Assembly: GCA_905221605.1 (NCBI GenBank)
Contig: CAJNDS010002634.1
Location: forward strand, 10,001-74,000
DNA: 64,000 nucleotides
Reading direction: 5' to 3'
Source: Symbiodinium natans
Lineage: Eukaryota > Sar > Dinophyceae > Suessiales > Symbiodiniaceae
Under the pieces are notes generated by a model. That model had not been told where the DNA came from. It was given only the letters and a program-made list of their open reading frames with translations, and searched no databases. Numbering within the stretch: the first letter of the stretch is position 1; the number at the start of each line of letters is the position of its first letter. The position numbers and the translations under genes were made by a program. Positions 12,152 through 23,700 of the stretch are shown in pieces.

Positions 12152-13045
12152 ATGGTTCAGAGCCTCAGGGCGCGCGGGTTGGGCCTCATAGGGTGCAAGA
12201 GTTCTCTTAAGATGTTTGGGGTGACTTGGCTTGTTTCAGATTGCGGTTTTTTCGTAGCATCTCCTCTTTTTCCGGCTTGTGTTTGGTGCCTTCCTTCTCT
12301 GCCTTGCTGTATTGCCTGCCTGCCTGCATGCATGCCTGCCTGTTTCGCTGCTCATCTCCTTCGCCTTTCTTTCTTCCTTCCTTCCTTCCTTCCTTCCCCC
12401 ATATTGCTTCTTTGTTGTTACAAGGGCTGTCGTTCCTTCCTTCCTTCGCTCCTGCCTTCGTGAGATGTTCGACTTCATTGGCTTCATTTAGGATGTTCCC
12501 CCTTCAGTGGCAATAACAGTAGCAATAACAATCACAATGAAGTACAATACAATGCGATATCCGACCATACATACTCTAACGGACAATACGGTACGGCACA
12601 GTATGATGACCGGTAGAATGATCTAACAATGAGAATGACCTATAACATAATAGCAATAATCTTAGGCAGCAGCTGCCGTCGTCTTATGGTTTTGACAACT
12701 CTAACTTACCATAGTTATGATAGTGCTTACCATGTGCTGTAAGCTCATGCAAAAAATTAACACAGACTCTATCATATGCCAAAATAAAGAACAATTCTCA
12801 TCAGCACGAGCGCCCTACCCCAAGTCAAGGGAGCCCCGCAATGCCAAGAAACCAGAAGCAGCCTCGGACAGCTCCGAACCTGAAACCGAAACCTTCTTGG
12901 GGTTTAGGGTTTCGGGCTTAGGGCTTAGGCCTCGGGGGCCTTAAGACCCTGAAGGGCCCAACTCAACGACTATGCGTCAAGGCTTGCGAACCAGGCCACC
13001 TGCCGCGGCGCCCGCCAAGGAGAGCTTGGTTGCCCGGTTTGCCAT
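4418..13045 (-). CDS. rbcL: Form II RuBisCO three-unit polyprotein, gene 1
   Basis: Encodes three tandem form II ribulose-1,5-bisphosphate carboxylase/oxygenase subunits for CO2 fixation in the plastid stroma. Exons in transcription order: 13045-13000, 11602-11539, 10916-10883, 10601-10514, 10403-10354, 9856-9777, 9474-9191, 9089-7850, 7706-7423, 7321-6082, 5920-5637, 5535-4418 (TAG). They sum to 4812 nt (1603 residues). Each unit aligns without gaps to the N-terminus of the Rhodospirillum enzyme ([12 protein letters not shown]). It keeps the catalytic residues by that numbering: Glu48 (FAAESSTG), Asn111 (IGNNQG), Lys166 (TIIKPKLG), carbamylated Lys191 with Asp193/Glu194 (GGDFIKNDE), His287 (HYHRAGHG), His321 (GIHTGT) and loop-6 Lys329 (GKMEG). 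Intron I donors are GC, GA, GA; intron II donors are all GT. Units are joined by a 22-residue linker ending SSISRK here (SSVSRK in the other genes). Confidence 0.93.
9864..9985. repeat. TTTAGGG array in gene 1 leader intron
   Basis: About 13 TTTAGGG units grading into TCTAGGG, starting only 7 bases beyond the 5' end of exon 9777-9856. The intron is 9857-10353 and also holds a 10-base G run near 10057. A degenerate AT-expanded relative (CCCTAATTAAA-like) lies at 9603-9752 in the neighbouring intron I. Confidence 0.9.
10441..10504. repeat. CCCCTAAA 8-mer array in gene 1 leader intron
   Basis: Six to seven units, mostly the 8-base CCCCTAAA, filling much of the 110-bp intron 10404-10513 and ending about 9 bases from the exon. 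Confidence 0.85.
11061..11088. other. Perfect 10-bp hairpin in gene 1 intron
   Basis: CTCATTCCTC and its exact complement GAGGAATGAG are separated by 8 bases. It lies in intron 10917-11538, just after two long G runs (about 10960-10973 and 11031-11043). Function unknown. Confidence 0.6.
11131..11280. repeat. Two-copy ~75-bp tandem duplication
   Basis: GGCTGAAGGAGG, then GTGACAAAAAGC, GGAAACG and GCTCATATGAAAGGA occur in the same order twice (about 11131-11207 and 11208-11280) with small indels. Inside a gene 1 leader intron. Confidence 0.8.
11415..11493. repeat. TTTAGGG array in gene 1 leader intron
   Basis: About eleven TTTAGGG units at the donor-side end of intron 10917-11538. A further run at 11623-11690 lies across the small exon 11539-11602. 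Confidence 0.9.
11998..12149. repeat. TTGAGGG variant array in gene 1 intron 1
   Basis: After three TTTAGGG units the repeat switches to about 16 TTGAGGG units, a homogenised 7-bp variant. Lies in intron 11603-12999, which also holds CCCTAAA runs at 11800-11890 and CTTC/CCTT microsatellite around 12285-12460. Confidence 0.88.
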
Positions 13046-13344
13046 GGTCGCGCGCGAAGCGCTTCGCGTCGGGGCGAGTTGAGGCCAGACGTGGGCTGGG
13101 CAGAGCTGCGGCATGAACATTTGGGGGTTGATGTGAGGGTCTTTTTGGGTGGGCCCGCCTCAGAAAGGGGATCTCAATGGCACTTCCTCAAACAGGGATC
13201 CCCCCTTATGTACCCCCCAAAAAAATAGCGGGATCCTTGGGATGGGAAACCCCCTGCAAGAAGGCACCCTAAACCCTGAACCCCGAAAATGACTGTCTGC
13301 GTGATTCTGTGTACAAGCACCAGCCACAAGGCTGTTCAGAGTTT

Positions 13345-13442
13345 AGGGTATAGGGTTTAGGGTTTAGGGTTTGGGGTTTAGGGTTTGGGGTTTGGGGTTT
13401 AGGGTTTAGGGTTTAGGGTTTAGGGTTTAGGGTTTAGGGTTT
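13345..13442. repeat. TTTAGGG/TTTGGGG array in spacer
   Basis: About 14 units, in the presumed upstream region of gene 1. Confidence 0.9.
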
Positions 13443-14528
13443 GTGGGGTCGTCGGCCGAGAGCTCTGTCAGTTTGCCTCAGACCCCATGGCGAGAGGATC
13501 GGCAGTTCTTTAAAACAGGGTCGGTTACAGGGTCCATGAGGGCGCCGCTGCAAAAAATGTGGCCCCAAAAGAGACCCTGATTTAGGAAGCTACCCCGTCT
13601 TGCCCTCTAAACCCGCAAAAAATAATAAATTAAAAAAAAAAAAGAACTCAACTTGGGCCCCTGTCTTCGCCCGGGGTGATCTCTTGGCGACTTTTTTGCG
13701 CCCACCTCCAGGAGCTGTCATTGTTCCAGGTGCTCTTGGAGCCCTGTGGGAGGGTTTAGCTTAGGGTTGCTGAGGGCTTAGGGTTATTGGGGCCTTTAGG
13801 TCTGCCCCGGAATGCTGGCAACTGCTTGCCGGAGGAAAAAGCGGGTCGAGCGGAGCGCTCTTGGACGTGGATTGTGTTGCGCGGGGTGGCAACTTTGCAA
13901 AGCTCCACAACGAACAGGGATGATGTGCGCTAGCCGCTACACTTTCGAAGAATGGTACTCAGCCGAGCGCTTGCTGCGCTGGAGAACAACCAGCCCTGTT
14001 CTTGGTCTCCAAGACCCTTTAAAGCTAGCACACGGTCAACACGAAAATCTTTGGAAGCGGGACTCTGTTTGCCCGCTGCCCTGCCCGAAACAAACTGGGT
14101 CTTGTGACATGGGATCATGGACCGTGTCCACTCTCCTGGTCTGTTTCGGGCACTCAGATGCAGTAGCCAGCCTCCTCCGCAGGAAGCTAGCAGAACTACC
14201 CTCTGTCCGCAGGGCAGCCAGGAAAGCGGCCTCCAAACCAGCCCCAAAGCGAGTGGTGTTGAATAAGCTACAATCTCTCAATGTCTCAATGCAGAATTGT
14301 CACCAAGAGGAGCACCCATGTTCACGGCCTGCATCCTAAACCTCATGCCGCAAACGTCCCAACCGCAAACAGCCCTGCCCCGAATCCCTGCGAAACGCAT
14401 CCGAAGGTCTGGCATAGTAACTCAGGCTCGTTCGGGCTTGGGCTTGGGGCTTTTGGGTACTACAGGCTTTGCGTGGCGGCCCCTTAACCCCAAAAATTAT
14501 CTTACTTCGAACATCTTCTCTATGTAGA

Positions 14529-14656
14529 GACACTCTGGGGTTGGGCACTCCAGGGACACTCTGGTGTGGCACTCCAGGGACACTTCGGGGTTGCGCACTC
14601 CAGGGACACTCTGGGGTAGGGGGGACACTCTGGGGTTGGGCACCCTGGGGTGGGCG
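14529..14656. repeat. Minisatellite, CACTCCAGGGACACTCTGG unit
   Basis: The motif GGGACACTCTGG with GGCACTCCA recurs about four times at ~30-base spacing, with point changes. A second tandem pair (AGACCGGGCGAGGAGAAG) follows at 14663-14702. Both lie just downstream of the gene 2 stop. Confidence 0.8.
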
Positions 14657-14783
14657 AAAAAAGCAGACCGGGCGAGGAGAAGTAGACCGGGCGAGGAGAA
14701 GAGTTGAGTTAAAAATCTAACAACCCCACAACGAAGGTGGGGAAAAACCTTTGAACCCGTGGTTTCATGGATCACGCGCCTTC

Positions 14784-17700
14784 TCAGGCCTTCTTGGCCC
14801 AATCGAAGGACGCCGCCTGGCATTGAGTTGAGGCTTTACGACCTAAACCGTATAGACCCTGTAAAACTGACTGATGTATAAAGCCTATAAACCTTGCAAG
14901 CCTTCTAAACCTTTACAATAAACCCTAGCCCCTATAAAGCCTGTAGGGGCTTATGTTAGGTGTTCGGGTGGATTGTGGGTTAGCGGCTTCAAGGAGCTGT
15001 TGACCTGTTGGCCAAGATGGCTCTGATGTGGAATGATGCAGGGTGCTGAAGAAACAAAACCCAAAAAAAAAGACGTCGGGGACCCCCCCAGGTCAAATCC
15101 ATGCGCCGCCTGCACGGACGACTCCCCGGTGTAGCCGAGCTTCTCCTTCGTGTCTAGACATGCTTTCCACAGAGGTGTTTGGTTCAGCTGCTCAGCTTGT
15201 GTGGCTAGGGGTGGAGATGAGTGAGGGTTTACGGAATGTCTCCTTCCAGCCCGGGTAGATCTGGTCCGCATCCTTCTGGAAGGTCAGGAAGGCACCCTTG
15301 ATCTCCTCGTGGGTCTTGGCGAACTCGATCACGCCGTCGCTCAGGCTGATGTTGCCGTACTGTCCGGACTTCCAGGCCTTCCAGGCCTCCTCGCCCTGGC
15401 GGCAGGAGACGGCGCCCGGCTTGGGGCCATCCTTGTGGCCGAAGGAGCCACCGCCGGCGGTCAGGATCACGTTGGAGTGTCCCAAGTTCTCGAAGAAGGC
15501 CGGCAGGCGCAGGGCGTTCATGCCACCGGAGATGATGGGAGTGGTCTGCTTCATGCCCTCCCATGGCTGGTGGTAGTAGGGGCCATCGGCCGCGTCGTCC
15601 TGCAGCATGAAGGCGATGTTCTTGTCTGAAGCATCGCCCTCCATCTTGCCGAAGCTCATGGTGCCTGTGTGGATGCCGGACGCGCCGATAACTCGGGAGA
15701 TCTTGGTGTGCACAAAGGCGGTGTAACCACGCTGGGTCTGGGGGCTAGTCACGGATCCATGTCCGGCACGGTGGTAGTGCAGGAACTGTCCTGGGAAGTT
15801 GCGGCGGGCGCAGGTCACGGCCGTGCCTCCAGCCACGTAGCCATCCACCAAGAACGCGCAGTTCTCGGACAGAGGTCCGAACTGGGACAGGCAGTACTTG
15901 CCGCGGGCAATCATCTCGTTGGGATCATCCGCGGTGATGTTGGCAGAGAACAGCTTGCCCACGCCGGTCTCCTTGATGCAGGCCCTCATGGCCTTCACAA
16001 CCTCTGGGATGACCTCGTTCATCTGGCAGAACACCTGGTTGCCCTGGGGCTCATCGTTCTTGATGAAGTCGCCGCCCTGCCAGAACGCATAGCAGGCCTC
16101 GCCGAATGGCTTGGGCTGCAGGCCGAGCTTGGGCTTGATAATGGTGCCCACCACGAGGCCACCGTTGCTGGTGCCCTTGCCCAGGATGCGCCACATGTCC
16201 TCCACGTTCACGGCCGGGCCGTCATACAGGCGGAGGAACTCAGGGGGCAGGTAGAAGTCGTAGATCTTGCCGTACTCGACGTCACCCATACCTCAGCGTT
16301 AGCTGCGCCGGTACTGCAATGAACACAAACCAACTCCCAACAGAAAGCTAGCTGCGTTTCCAGACTCTCGCATCCCAAGCTGAGCCCCCAGCCCTGGTTG
16401 TTGCCGATGGACAAGGTCAGGAAGGAGCACATCATGGCGCGGCCATCGATGATGTTGCGGTCGAACAACAGGTTGGGGTAGGCGATCTTCATCTCCTCGC
16501 TGTCGGGGTCGATGTAGTACACCAGGGCATCCACGGACTTCGTGAAGTCGTCAGTGGTGCACACGTTCACGTTGGTGCCCGTGGAGGACTCGGCTGCGAA
16601 GTGGGCCGCGGTGGCCAGGTAGTCGTACCCTGCCTTCGGCTTCATGATGTACGCCACCAGCACGTGCTTGCCGTTCCTTAAGATTAGCCGCCTACACCTC
16701 TCAGAACCAATGCCCTTCAAACCCAATCACATAGAAGAAAGACGGCACGGGTGACTCACAACGCGTGCGTGCTTGCAACGTGCCTGTTGCATCTATCAGC
16801 TGAGTCACTTGATGAGAGTCGCCTCATCCAGAGAAAGGTCCGCATAGCGGCTGGACTGGTCCAGGGCCTTGCGCGAGACGCTGCTCTCCTTCTTGCCCGG
16901 GGCCACGCTGGCACCCACGAAGGCGGCGGCGGAGGCCTTTTTGGCCCAGTCGAAGGAGGCCGCCTGCACGGACGACTCGCCAGTGTATCCGAGCTTCTCC
17001 TTCCAGCCCGGGTAGATCTGGTCCGCATCCTTCTGGAAGGTCAGGAAGGCACCCTTGATCTCCTCGTGGGTCTTGGCGAACTCGATCACGCCGTCGCTCA
17101 GGCTGATGTTGCCGTACTGTCCGGACTTCCAGGCCTTCCAGGCCTCCTCACCCTGGCGGCAGGAGACGGCGCCCGGCTTGGGGCCATCCTTGTGGCCGAA
17201 GGAGCCACCGCCGGCAGTCAGGATCACGTTGGAATGTCCCAGGTTCTCGAAGAAGGCCGGCAGGCGCAGGGCGTTCATGCCACCGGAGATGATGGGAGTG
17301 GTCTGCTTCATGCCCTCCCATGGCTGGTGGTAGTAGGGGCCATCGGCCGCGTCGTCCTGCAGCATGAAGGCGATGTTCTTGTCTGAGGCATCGCCCTCCA
17401 TCTTGCCGAAGCTCATGGTTCCGGTGTGGATGCCGGACGCGCCGATGACTCGGGAGATCTTGGTGTGCACGAAGGCGGTGTAACCACGCTGGGTCTGGGG
17501 GCTGGTCACGGATCCATGTCCGGCACGGTGGTAGTGCAGGAACTGTCCTGGGAAATTGCGGCGGGCGCAAGTCACGGCCGTGCCTCCAGCCACGTAGCCA
17601 TCCACCAAGAACGCGCAGTTCTCGGACAGAGGTCCGAACTGGGACAGGCAGTACTTGCCGCGGGCAATCATCTCGTTGGGATCATCCGCGGTGATGTTGG

Positions 17701-20700
17701 CAGAGAAGAGCTTGCCCACGCCGGTCTCCTTGATGCAGGCCCTCATGGCCTTCACAACCTCTGGGATGACCTCGTTCATCTGGCAGAACACCTGGTTGCC
17801 CTGGGGCTCATCGTTCTTGATGAAGTCGCCGCCCTGCCAGAACGCGTAGCAGGCCTCGCCGAATGGCTTGGGCTGCAGGCCGAGCTTGGGCTTGATAATG
17901 GTGCCCACCACGAGGCCACCGTTGCTGGTGCCCTTGCCCAGGATGCGCCACATGTCCTCCACGTTCACGGCCGGGCCGTCGTACAGGCGGAGGAACTCAG
18001 GGGGCAGGTAGAAGTCGTAGATCTTGCCGTACTCGACGTCACCCATACCTCAGCGTTAGCTGCGCAGGTACTGCAATGAACACAAACCAACTCCCAACAG
18101 AAAGCTAGCTGCGCTTGCAGACGCTCGCATCCCAAGCTGAGCCCCCAGCCCTGGTTGTTGCCGATGGACAAGGTCAGGAAGGAGCACATCATGGCGCGGC
18201 CATCGATGATGTTGCGGTCGAACAACAGGTTGGGGTAGGCGATCTTCATCTCCTCGCTGTCGGGGTCGATGTAGTACACCAGGGCATCCACGGACTTCGT
18301 GAAGTCGTCAGTGGTGCACACGTTCACGTTGGTGCCCGTGGAGGACTCGGCTGCGAAGTGGGCCGCGGTGGCCAGGTAGTCGTACCCTGCCTTCGGCTTC
18401 ATGATGTACGCCACCAGCACGTGCTTGCCGTTCCTTATTCAGTTTAGCCGTTCACTTGTCTTTATAATTACCTTCAAAATGAATGAAAGGTTCAAACCTG
18501 AGCAAACCTACATGTAAGAGGTTGCCATCTTCGCGACGAGAGGCTTGATGAGAGTCGCCTCATCCAGAGAAAGGTCCGCATAACGGCTGGACTGGTCCAG
18601 GGCCTTGCGCGAGACGCTGCTCTCCTTCTTGGTAGGGGCCACGCTGGCACCCACGAAGGCGGCGGCGGAGGCCTTCTTCGCCCAGTCGAAGCTGGCCGCC
18701 TGCACGGACGACTCGCCTGTGTAGCCGAGCTTCTCCTTCCAGCCAGGGTAGATCTGGTCCGCATCCTTCTGGAAGGTCAGGAAGGCACCCTTGATCTCCT
18801 CGTGGGTCTTGGCGAACTCGATCACGCCATCGCTCAGGCTGATGTTGCCGTACTGTCCGGACTTCCAGGCCTTCCAGGCCTCCTCACCCTGGCGGCAGGA
18901 GACGGCGCCCGGCTTGGGGCCATCCTTGTGGCCGAAAGACCCACCGCCGGCGGTCAGGATCACGTTGGAATGTCCCAGGTTCTCGAAGAAGGCCGGCAGG
19001 CGCAGGGCGTTCATGCCACCGGAGATGATGGGAGTGGTCTGCTTCATGCCCTCCCATGGCTGGTGGTAGTAGGGGCCATCGGCCGCGTCGTCCTGCAGCA
19101 TGAAGGCGATGTTCTTGTCTGAGGCATCGCCTTCCATCTTGCCGAAGCTCATGGTGCCGGTGTGGATGCCGGACGCGCCGATGACTCGGGAGATCTTGGT
19201 GTGCACGAAGGCGGTGTAACCACGCTGGGTCTGGGGGCTGGTCACGGATCCATGTCCGGCACGGTGGTAGTGCAGGAACTGTCCTGGGAAGTTGCGGCGG
19301 GCGCAAGTCACGGCCGTGCCTCCAGCCACGTAGCCATCCACCAAGAACGCGCAATTCTCGGACAGAGGTCCGAACTGGGACAGGCAGTACTTGCCGCGGG
19401 CAATCATCTCGTTGGGATCATCCGCGGTGATGTTGGCAGAGAACAGCTTGCCCACGCCGGTCTCCTTGATGCACGCCCTCATGGCCTTCACAACCTCTGG
19501 GATGACCTCGTTCATCTGGCAGAACACCTGGTTGCCCTGGGGCTCATCGTTCTTGATGAAGTCGCCACCCTGCCAGAACGCGTAGCAGGCCTCGCCGAAT
19601 GGCTTGGGCTGCAGGCCGAGCTTGGGCTTGATAATGGTGCCCACCACGAGGCCACCGTTGCTGGTGCCCTTGCCCAGGATGCGCCACATGTCCTCCACGT
19701 TCACGGCCGGGCCATCATACAGGCGGAGGAACTCAGGGGGCAGGTAGAAGTCGTAGATCTTGCCGTACTCGACGTCACCCATACCTCAGCGTTAGCTGCG
19801 CAGGTACTGCAAAACCAACTCCCAACAGAAAGCTAGCTGCGTTTCCAGACTCTCGCATCCCAAGCTGAGCCCCCAGCCCTGGTTGTTGCCGATGGACAAG
19901 GTCAGGAAGGAGCACATCATGGCGCGGCCATCGATGATGTTGCGGTCGAACAACAGGTTGGGGTAGGCGATCTTCATCTCCTCGCTGTCGGGGTCGATGT
20001 AGTACACCAGGGCATCCACGGACTTCGTGAAGTCGTCAGTGGTGCACACATTCACGTTGGTGCCCGTGGAGGACTCGGCTGCGAAGTGGGCGGCGGTGGC
20101 CAGGTAGTCGTACCCTGCCTTCGGCTTCATGATGTACGCCACCAGCACGTGCTTGCCGTTCCTTATTCAGTTTAGCCGTTCACTTGTCTTTATAATTACC
20201 TTCAAAATGAATGAAAGATTCAAACCTGAGCAAACCTACATGTACAAGGTTGCCATCTTCGAGACGAGAGGCTTGATGAGAGTCGCCTCATCCAGGGAAA
20301 GGTCCGCATAGCGGCTGGACTGGTCCAGGGCCTTTCGAGTCACGCTGCTGTCCTGTCAGGGTCGCGCTCCGGGTCATTCAATTATACGTGCTAGAGTCTG
20401 CTAGAGTTGTGAGAAAAGATTAATTAAGAGGCGACATTGGAACTCCGGTAGGTTCATGGCTTGTTGTAAGTAGGATTACAAGCTACGAGTACCATTTTTT
20501 ATGGTTACCCTACATGCAACTTCCCCTACAACGCATGAGCCATCCAACCCTCAACCCTGTTTAGGGTTTAGGGTTTGGGGTTTAGGGGTGTAGGGCTTTT
20601 TAGGGGTTTAGGGGTTTAGGGGTTTAGGGGTTTAGGGGTTTAGGGGTTTAGGGGTTTAGGGGTTTAGGGGTTTAGGGGTTTAGGGGTTTAGGGGTTTAGG

Positions 20701-23700
20701 GTTTAGGGGTTTAGGGGTTTAGGGGTTTAGGGTTTAGGGTTCCCAAACCCTAAACCCTAAACCCTAAACCCCAAACCCTAAACCCTAGGGTTTAGGGTCC
20801 CAAACATCTCCTTCACGGGCACCACGGAGGTGGGAAGAAGGGAGCTTCGGGACTGGCGGCCTCTGGGGCCGAATGGTGTATTTAGGGTTCAGGAGTTTAG
20901 GGCGTAGGGTTTAGGGTTTAGGGTTTAGGGTTTAGGGTTTAGGGTTTAGGGTTTAGGGTTTAGGGTTTAGGGTTTAGGGTTTAGGGCTTGGGTTTAGGGC
21001 TTCGGAGTTTAGGGCATAGGGTTTAGGGTTTAGGGTTTCGGGCTTCGGGTTTCGGCTTTAGGGGTTTGGCGCTTAGGGTTTAGGGCTTAGGGTTTAGGGC
21101 TTCGGGCTTCAGGGTTTGGAGGAGAATGAGGATGATATGAAAAAAGAGAAGGACACTTATGAACACAATTAAGGATGAGTGCATGAACAAGAGCAAGAAG
21201 ATGAGTGAAAGTAAACATCGTCAGACGAAGCATGAGAACGATAGAATAAGACTAACAGCAAGAATACTCGAAAAGAATAAGAGTGAGAACAGAACTGTGA
21301 GAGGACCGAGAAGGACAAACAAGAAAAACCCATGATCAAAAGTAACCCGCCAAAAAGCTGGTTCTTAAAGAATCAGAAAACAATACTAGCAAGAACAAAT
21401 ACAATAAAAAATCGCGAGAATACTGCCAACATGAAGACCTGAAGGAAGAAGAACAAGAACAAGAATAGTAGCCGAAACAGACAAACACAGCTGTACAAGC
21501 CGTAAACACAGGCGGTCTGGGCTCAAGCATGTGTGTATCACTTGGTTTGGGGTTTCGGGATCCGGGCTCTGGGTTTGGGAGCATTTTTCGTAGTGTTATG
21601 TAGTCCAAGGGTTTAGGGTTTAGGGTTTTGGGTTTAGGGTTTAGGGCCAAAGTTTAGGGTTTAGGGTTTAGGGTTCAGGGTTTAGGGTTTAGGGTTTAGG
21701 GTTTAAGGTTTAGGGTTTACATGGGATAAAGAACCTTAGTTGTTCCATGCAACAGCAGGCCCTTGTTCTGGTGATTTCTTTGTGAGGGGAGGTAACCCTA
21801 ACCCTGGTTTAGGGTTTAGGGTTTAGGGTTTAGGGTTTAGGGTTTAGGGTTTAGGGTTTAGGGTTTAGGGTTTAGGGTTTAGGGATTAGGGTTTAGGGTT
21901 TAGGGTTTAGGGTTTAGGGTTTAGGGTTTAGGGTTTAGGGTTTAGCCCTGGCCTGGCCGGCCGGCAGCCACAGCTGCCGCCGCCACGGCGCCGCCGGCAG
22001 CGAGCGCCGAGAAGGACGCTGGGCTGGACGAAGTTGGAACCTGACATTCGAGGGGGGTTTGGGTTTAGGGTTTGGGGTTTGGGGTTTGGGGTTTGGGGTT
22101 TAGGGTTTAGGGTTTAGGGTTTAGTTTGGGGTTTGGGGTTTGGGGTTTTGGGGTTAGGGTTTAGGGTTTAGGGTCTAGGGTTTAGGGGTTTGCGAAAATA
22201 AGAGCCCCCTAATAGAGTTCCCCAATAGTAGGATTTCCTGATGATAAGGACCCCAAATAAGGTAACACGAATTTCGGAAACCCCCACATGATTGCTTAGG
22301 GTCTGTTGGGTTTAGGGCTGAGGGCTTTTTGGGGTTGATGAGTGTTGAGGATCTGTTGCTCAATCAAGTTTTGCCACTGTACCCAGTGCCCAATGCAGGG
22401 TTGGGACATCGGAGGTCTGCTACTGGAGGCAAGCTCTAGGGGGTTGGCAGCCTGAAAATCCCAGAAACTATCAAAAACCCCGCAGCCCCCAACAACCCTA
22501 CACTCAGAAAACCCGAGCCGCTCAAACGAAATCCGAGCCTGAGCCTGTGTGACGGTACCGCGGAGGCTAGGTGCCGCGGCCTTGGGGCGCTCTCTCTCGC
22601 TCTCTCTTTCTCTCTATCTGCCCATAGCCCTCCCCTCTTGCTTGCTTGCAGCGCGCTTAACCCCTCAAGAGGGGTCGCCCCAAGGGGCACTCTCTCTCTC
22701 TCTCTCTCTTTCGTTTTTGAAGTGGTTTAGAGTTTAGGCTTTGACCTGTGCGAGGGCTTTGGTCGCTTAGTAGGGATTCGCCATCTCTTGGGCTGGCACA
22801 GCCCTAAACTCTAAACCCTAAACCCTAAACCCTGGTATGTGCGCAACAAGAGGTTTGGCCTCGTCTTATGCTTTGAAGCGCAGATCATTGCAGAGATGTC
22901 TCCGCACTGACCGTTTTCGACAGACTGGGGCCCAAGTACGCCATACTATCCCATATTGACATAGATTCTTCCCCCTAAACCCAAAATCCTGGATGTCAAT
23001 CCCTACAAACTACATGGTTATCTACATCGCCTCAAGCCCCGGCGCTAAACCCGAAACCCTACACCCCTAGATCCCCTAAATTCCCCGAACCCTGATTCCT
23101 ACACCCTAACCACTAAACCCTAAACCCTAAAACCCTACAATCCTAAAACCCTAACATCCTAACCCTAAACCCTAAACCCTAAACTCTAAACCCTAAACCC
23201 TAAGCCCCTAAACCCCTAAACCCTGAACCCCTGAACCCTGATCTCGAAGCCCCGGGGAAAAGGCATCGCGTGGCGCCGCCACGAAGGCATCGGCAGCATT
23301 GAGCAAGGCGAGGCTGCCTCGTTTAGGGCTTTAGGGTGCTAGGGTTTTAGGGTGTTAGGGTTTTTAGGGTTTCAGGGTTTTTAGGGTTCTAGGGCTTTTA
23401 GGGTTTTAGGGTTTTAAGGGTTTAAGGGTTTTAGGGAGTTAGGGATTTAGGGTTTTAGGGTTTTAGGGCTTTCGGGTTTTAGGGTTTTAGGGTTTTAGGG
23501 TTTTAGGGTTTTAGGGTTTTAGGGTTTTAGGGTTTTAGGTTATCTAAGTTCTAAAGATATGTGTTAGTCCACACAACAAAAGTAGGACGACGGCAAAACG
23601 ACGGAGGGGGACGACGGAGGGACGATGGTGGGACGACGGAGGGACGAGGGCAAGACGACGGAGGGACGACGGCAGGATGACGGGGGGACGACGGCAGGAC

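Larger units (their letters stand above)
9777..13045 (-). other. Gene 1 plastid-targeting leader exons
   Basis: Six exons: [15 protein letters not shown] (13045-13000, GT donor), [20 protein letters not shown] (11602-11539, GA donor), [11 protein letters not shown] (10916-10883), [18 protein letters not shown] plus more Ala (10601-10514), [16 protein letters not shown] (10403-10354) and [14 protein letters not shown] plus the start of unit 1 (9856-9777). The order fits a dinoflagellate class I leader: signal peptide, FVAP motif opening the transit peptide, a second Ala-rich hydrophobic segment, then an Arg-containing stretch. The Ala-rich segment is one exon here, as in gene 2, whereas genes 3-6 split it. 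The intron before SLRGT is at a different position from the other genes and is flanked by GAGCCTCCG on both sides. Confidence 0.78.
13046..14783. other. Spacer between gene 1 start and gene 2 stop
   Basis: Holds the presumed gene 1 promoter and 5' UTR and the gene 2 3' UTR. A TTTAGGG array is at 13345-13442. A conserved upstream block (GGTGCTCTT...GAGCC on the plus strand) is at 13722-13750, shared with the spacers above genes 3-6. A tandem ~30-bp repeat lies at 14529-14656 and a ~20-bp duplication at 14663-14702. A 175-codon plus-strand open frame at 13812-14339 has no recognisable domain and I do not call it a gene. Confidence 0.65.

Noticed and set aside
12226-12516. Open frames around the CTTC/CCTT microsatellite
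   Set aside because: Inside gene 1 intron 1; translations are microsatellite peptides without conservation in the other genes.
13812-14339. 175-codon plus-strand open frame in the gene 1-gene 2 spacer
   Set aside because: No recognisable domain, no counterpart in the other spacers, Arg/Cys-rich composition typical of random GC-rich sequence.
14529-14656. CRISPR-like regularly spaced repeat
   Set aside because: Eukaryotic context, repeat units contiguous and drifting, no unique spacers of constant length; an ordinary minisatellite.
14784-16291. Gene 2 3' end as a pseudogene with frame-breaking insertions
   Set aside because: Both insertions have dinoflagellate-type splice borders and their removal restores exactly the 1118-nt exon and the invariant protein.
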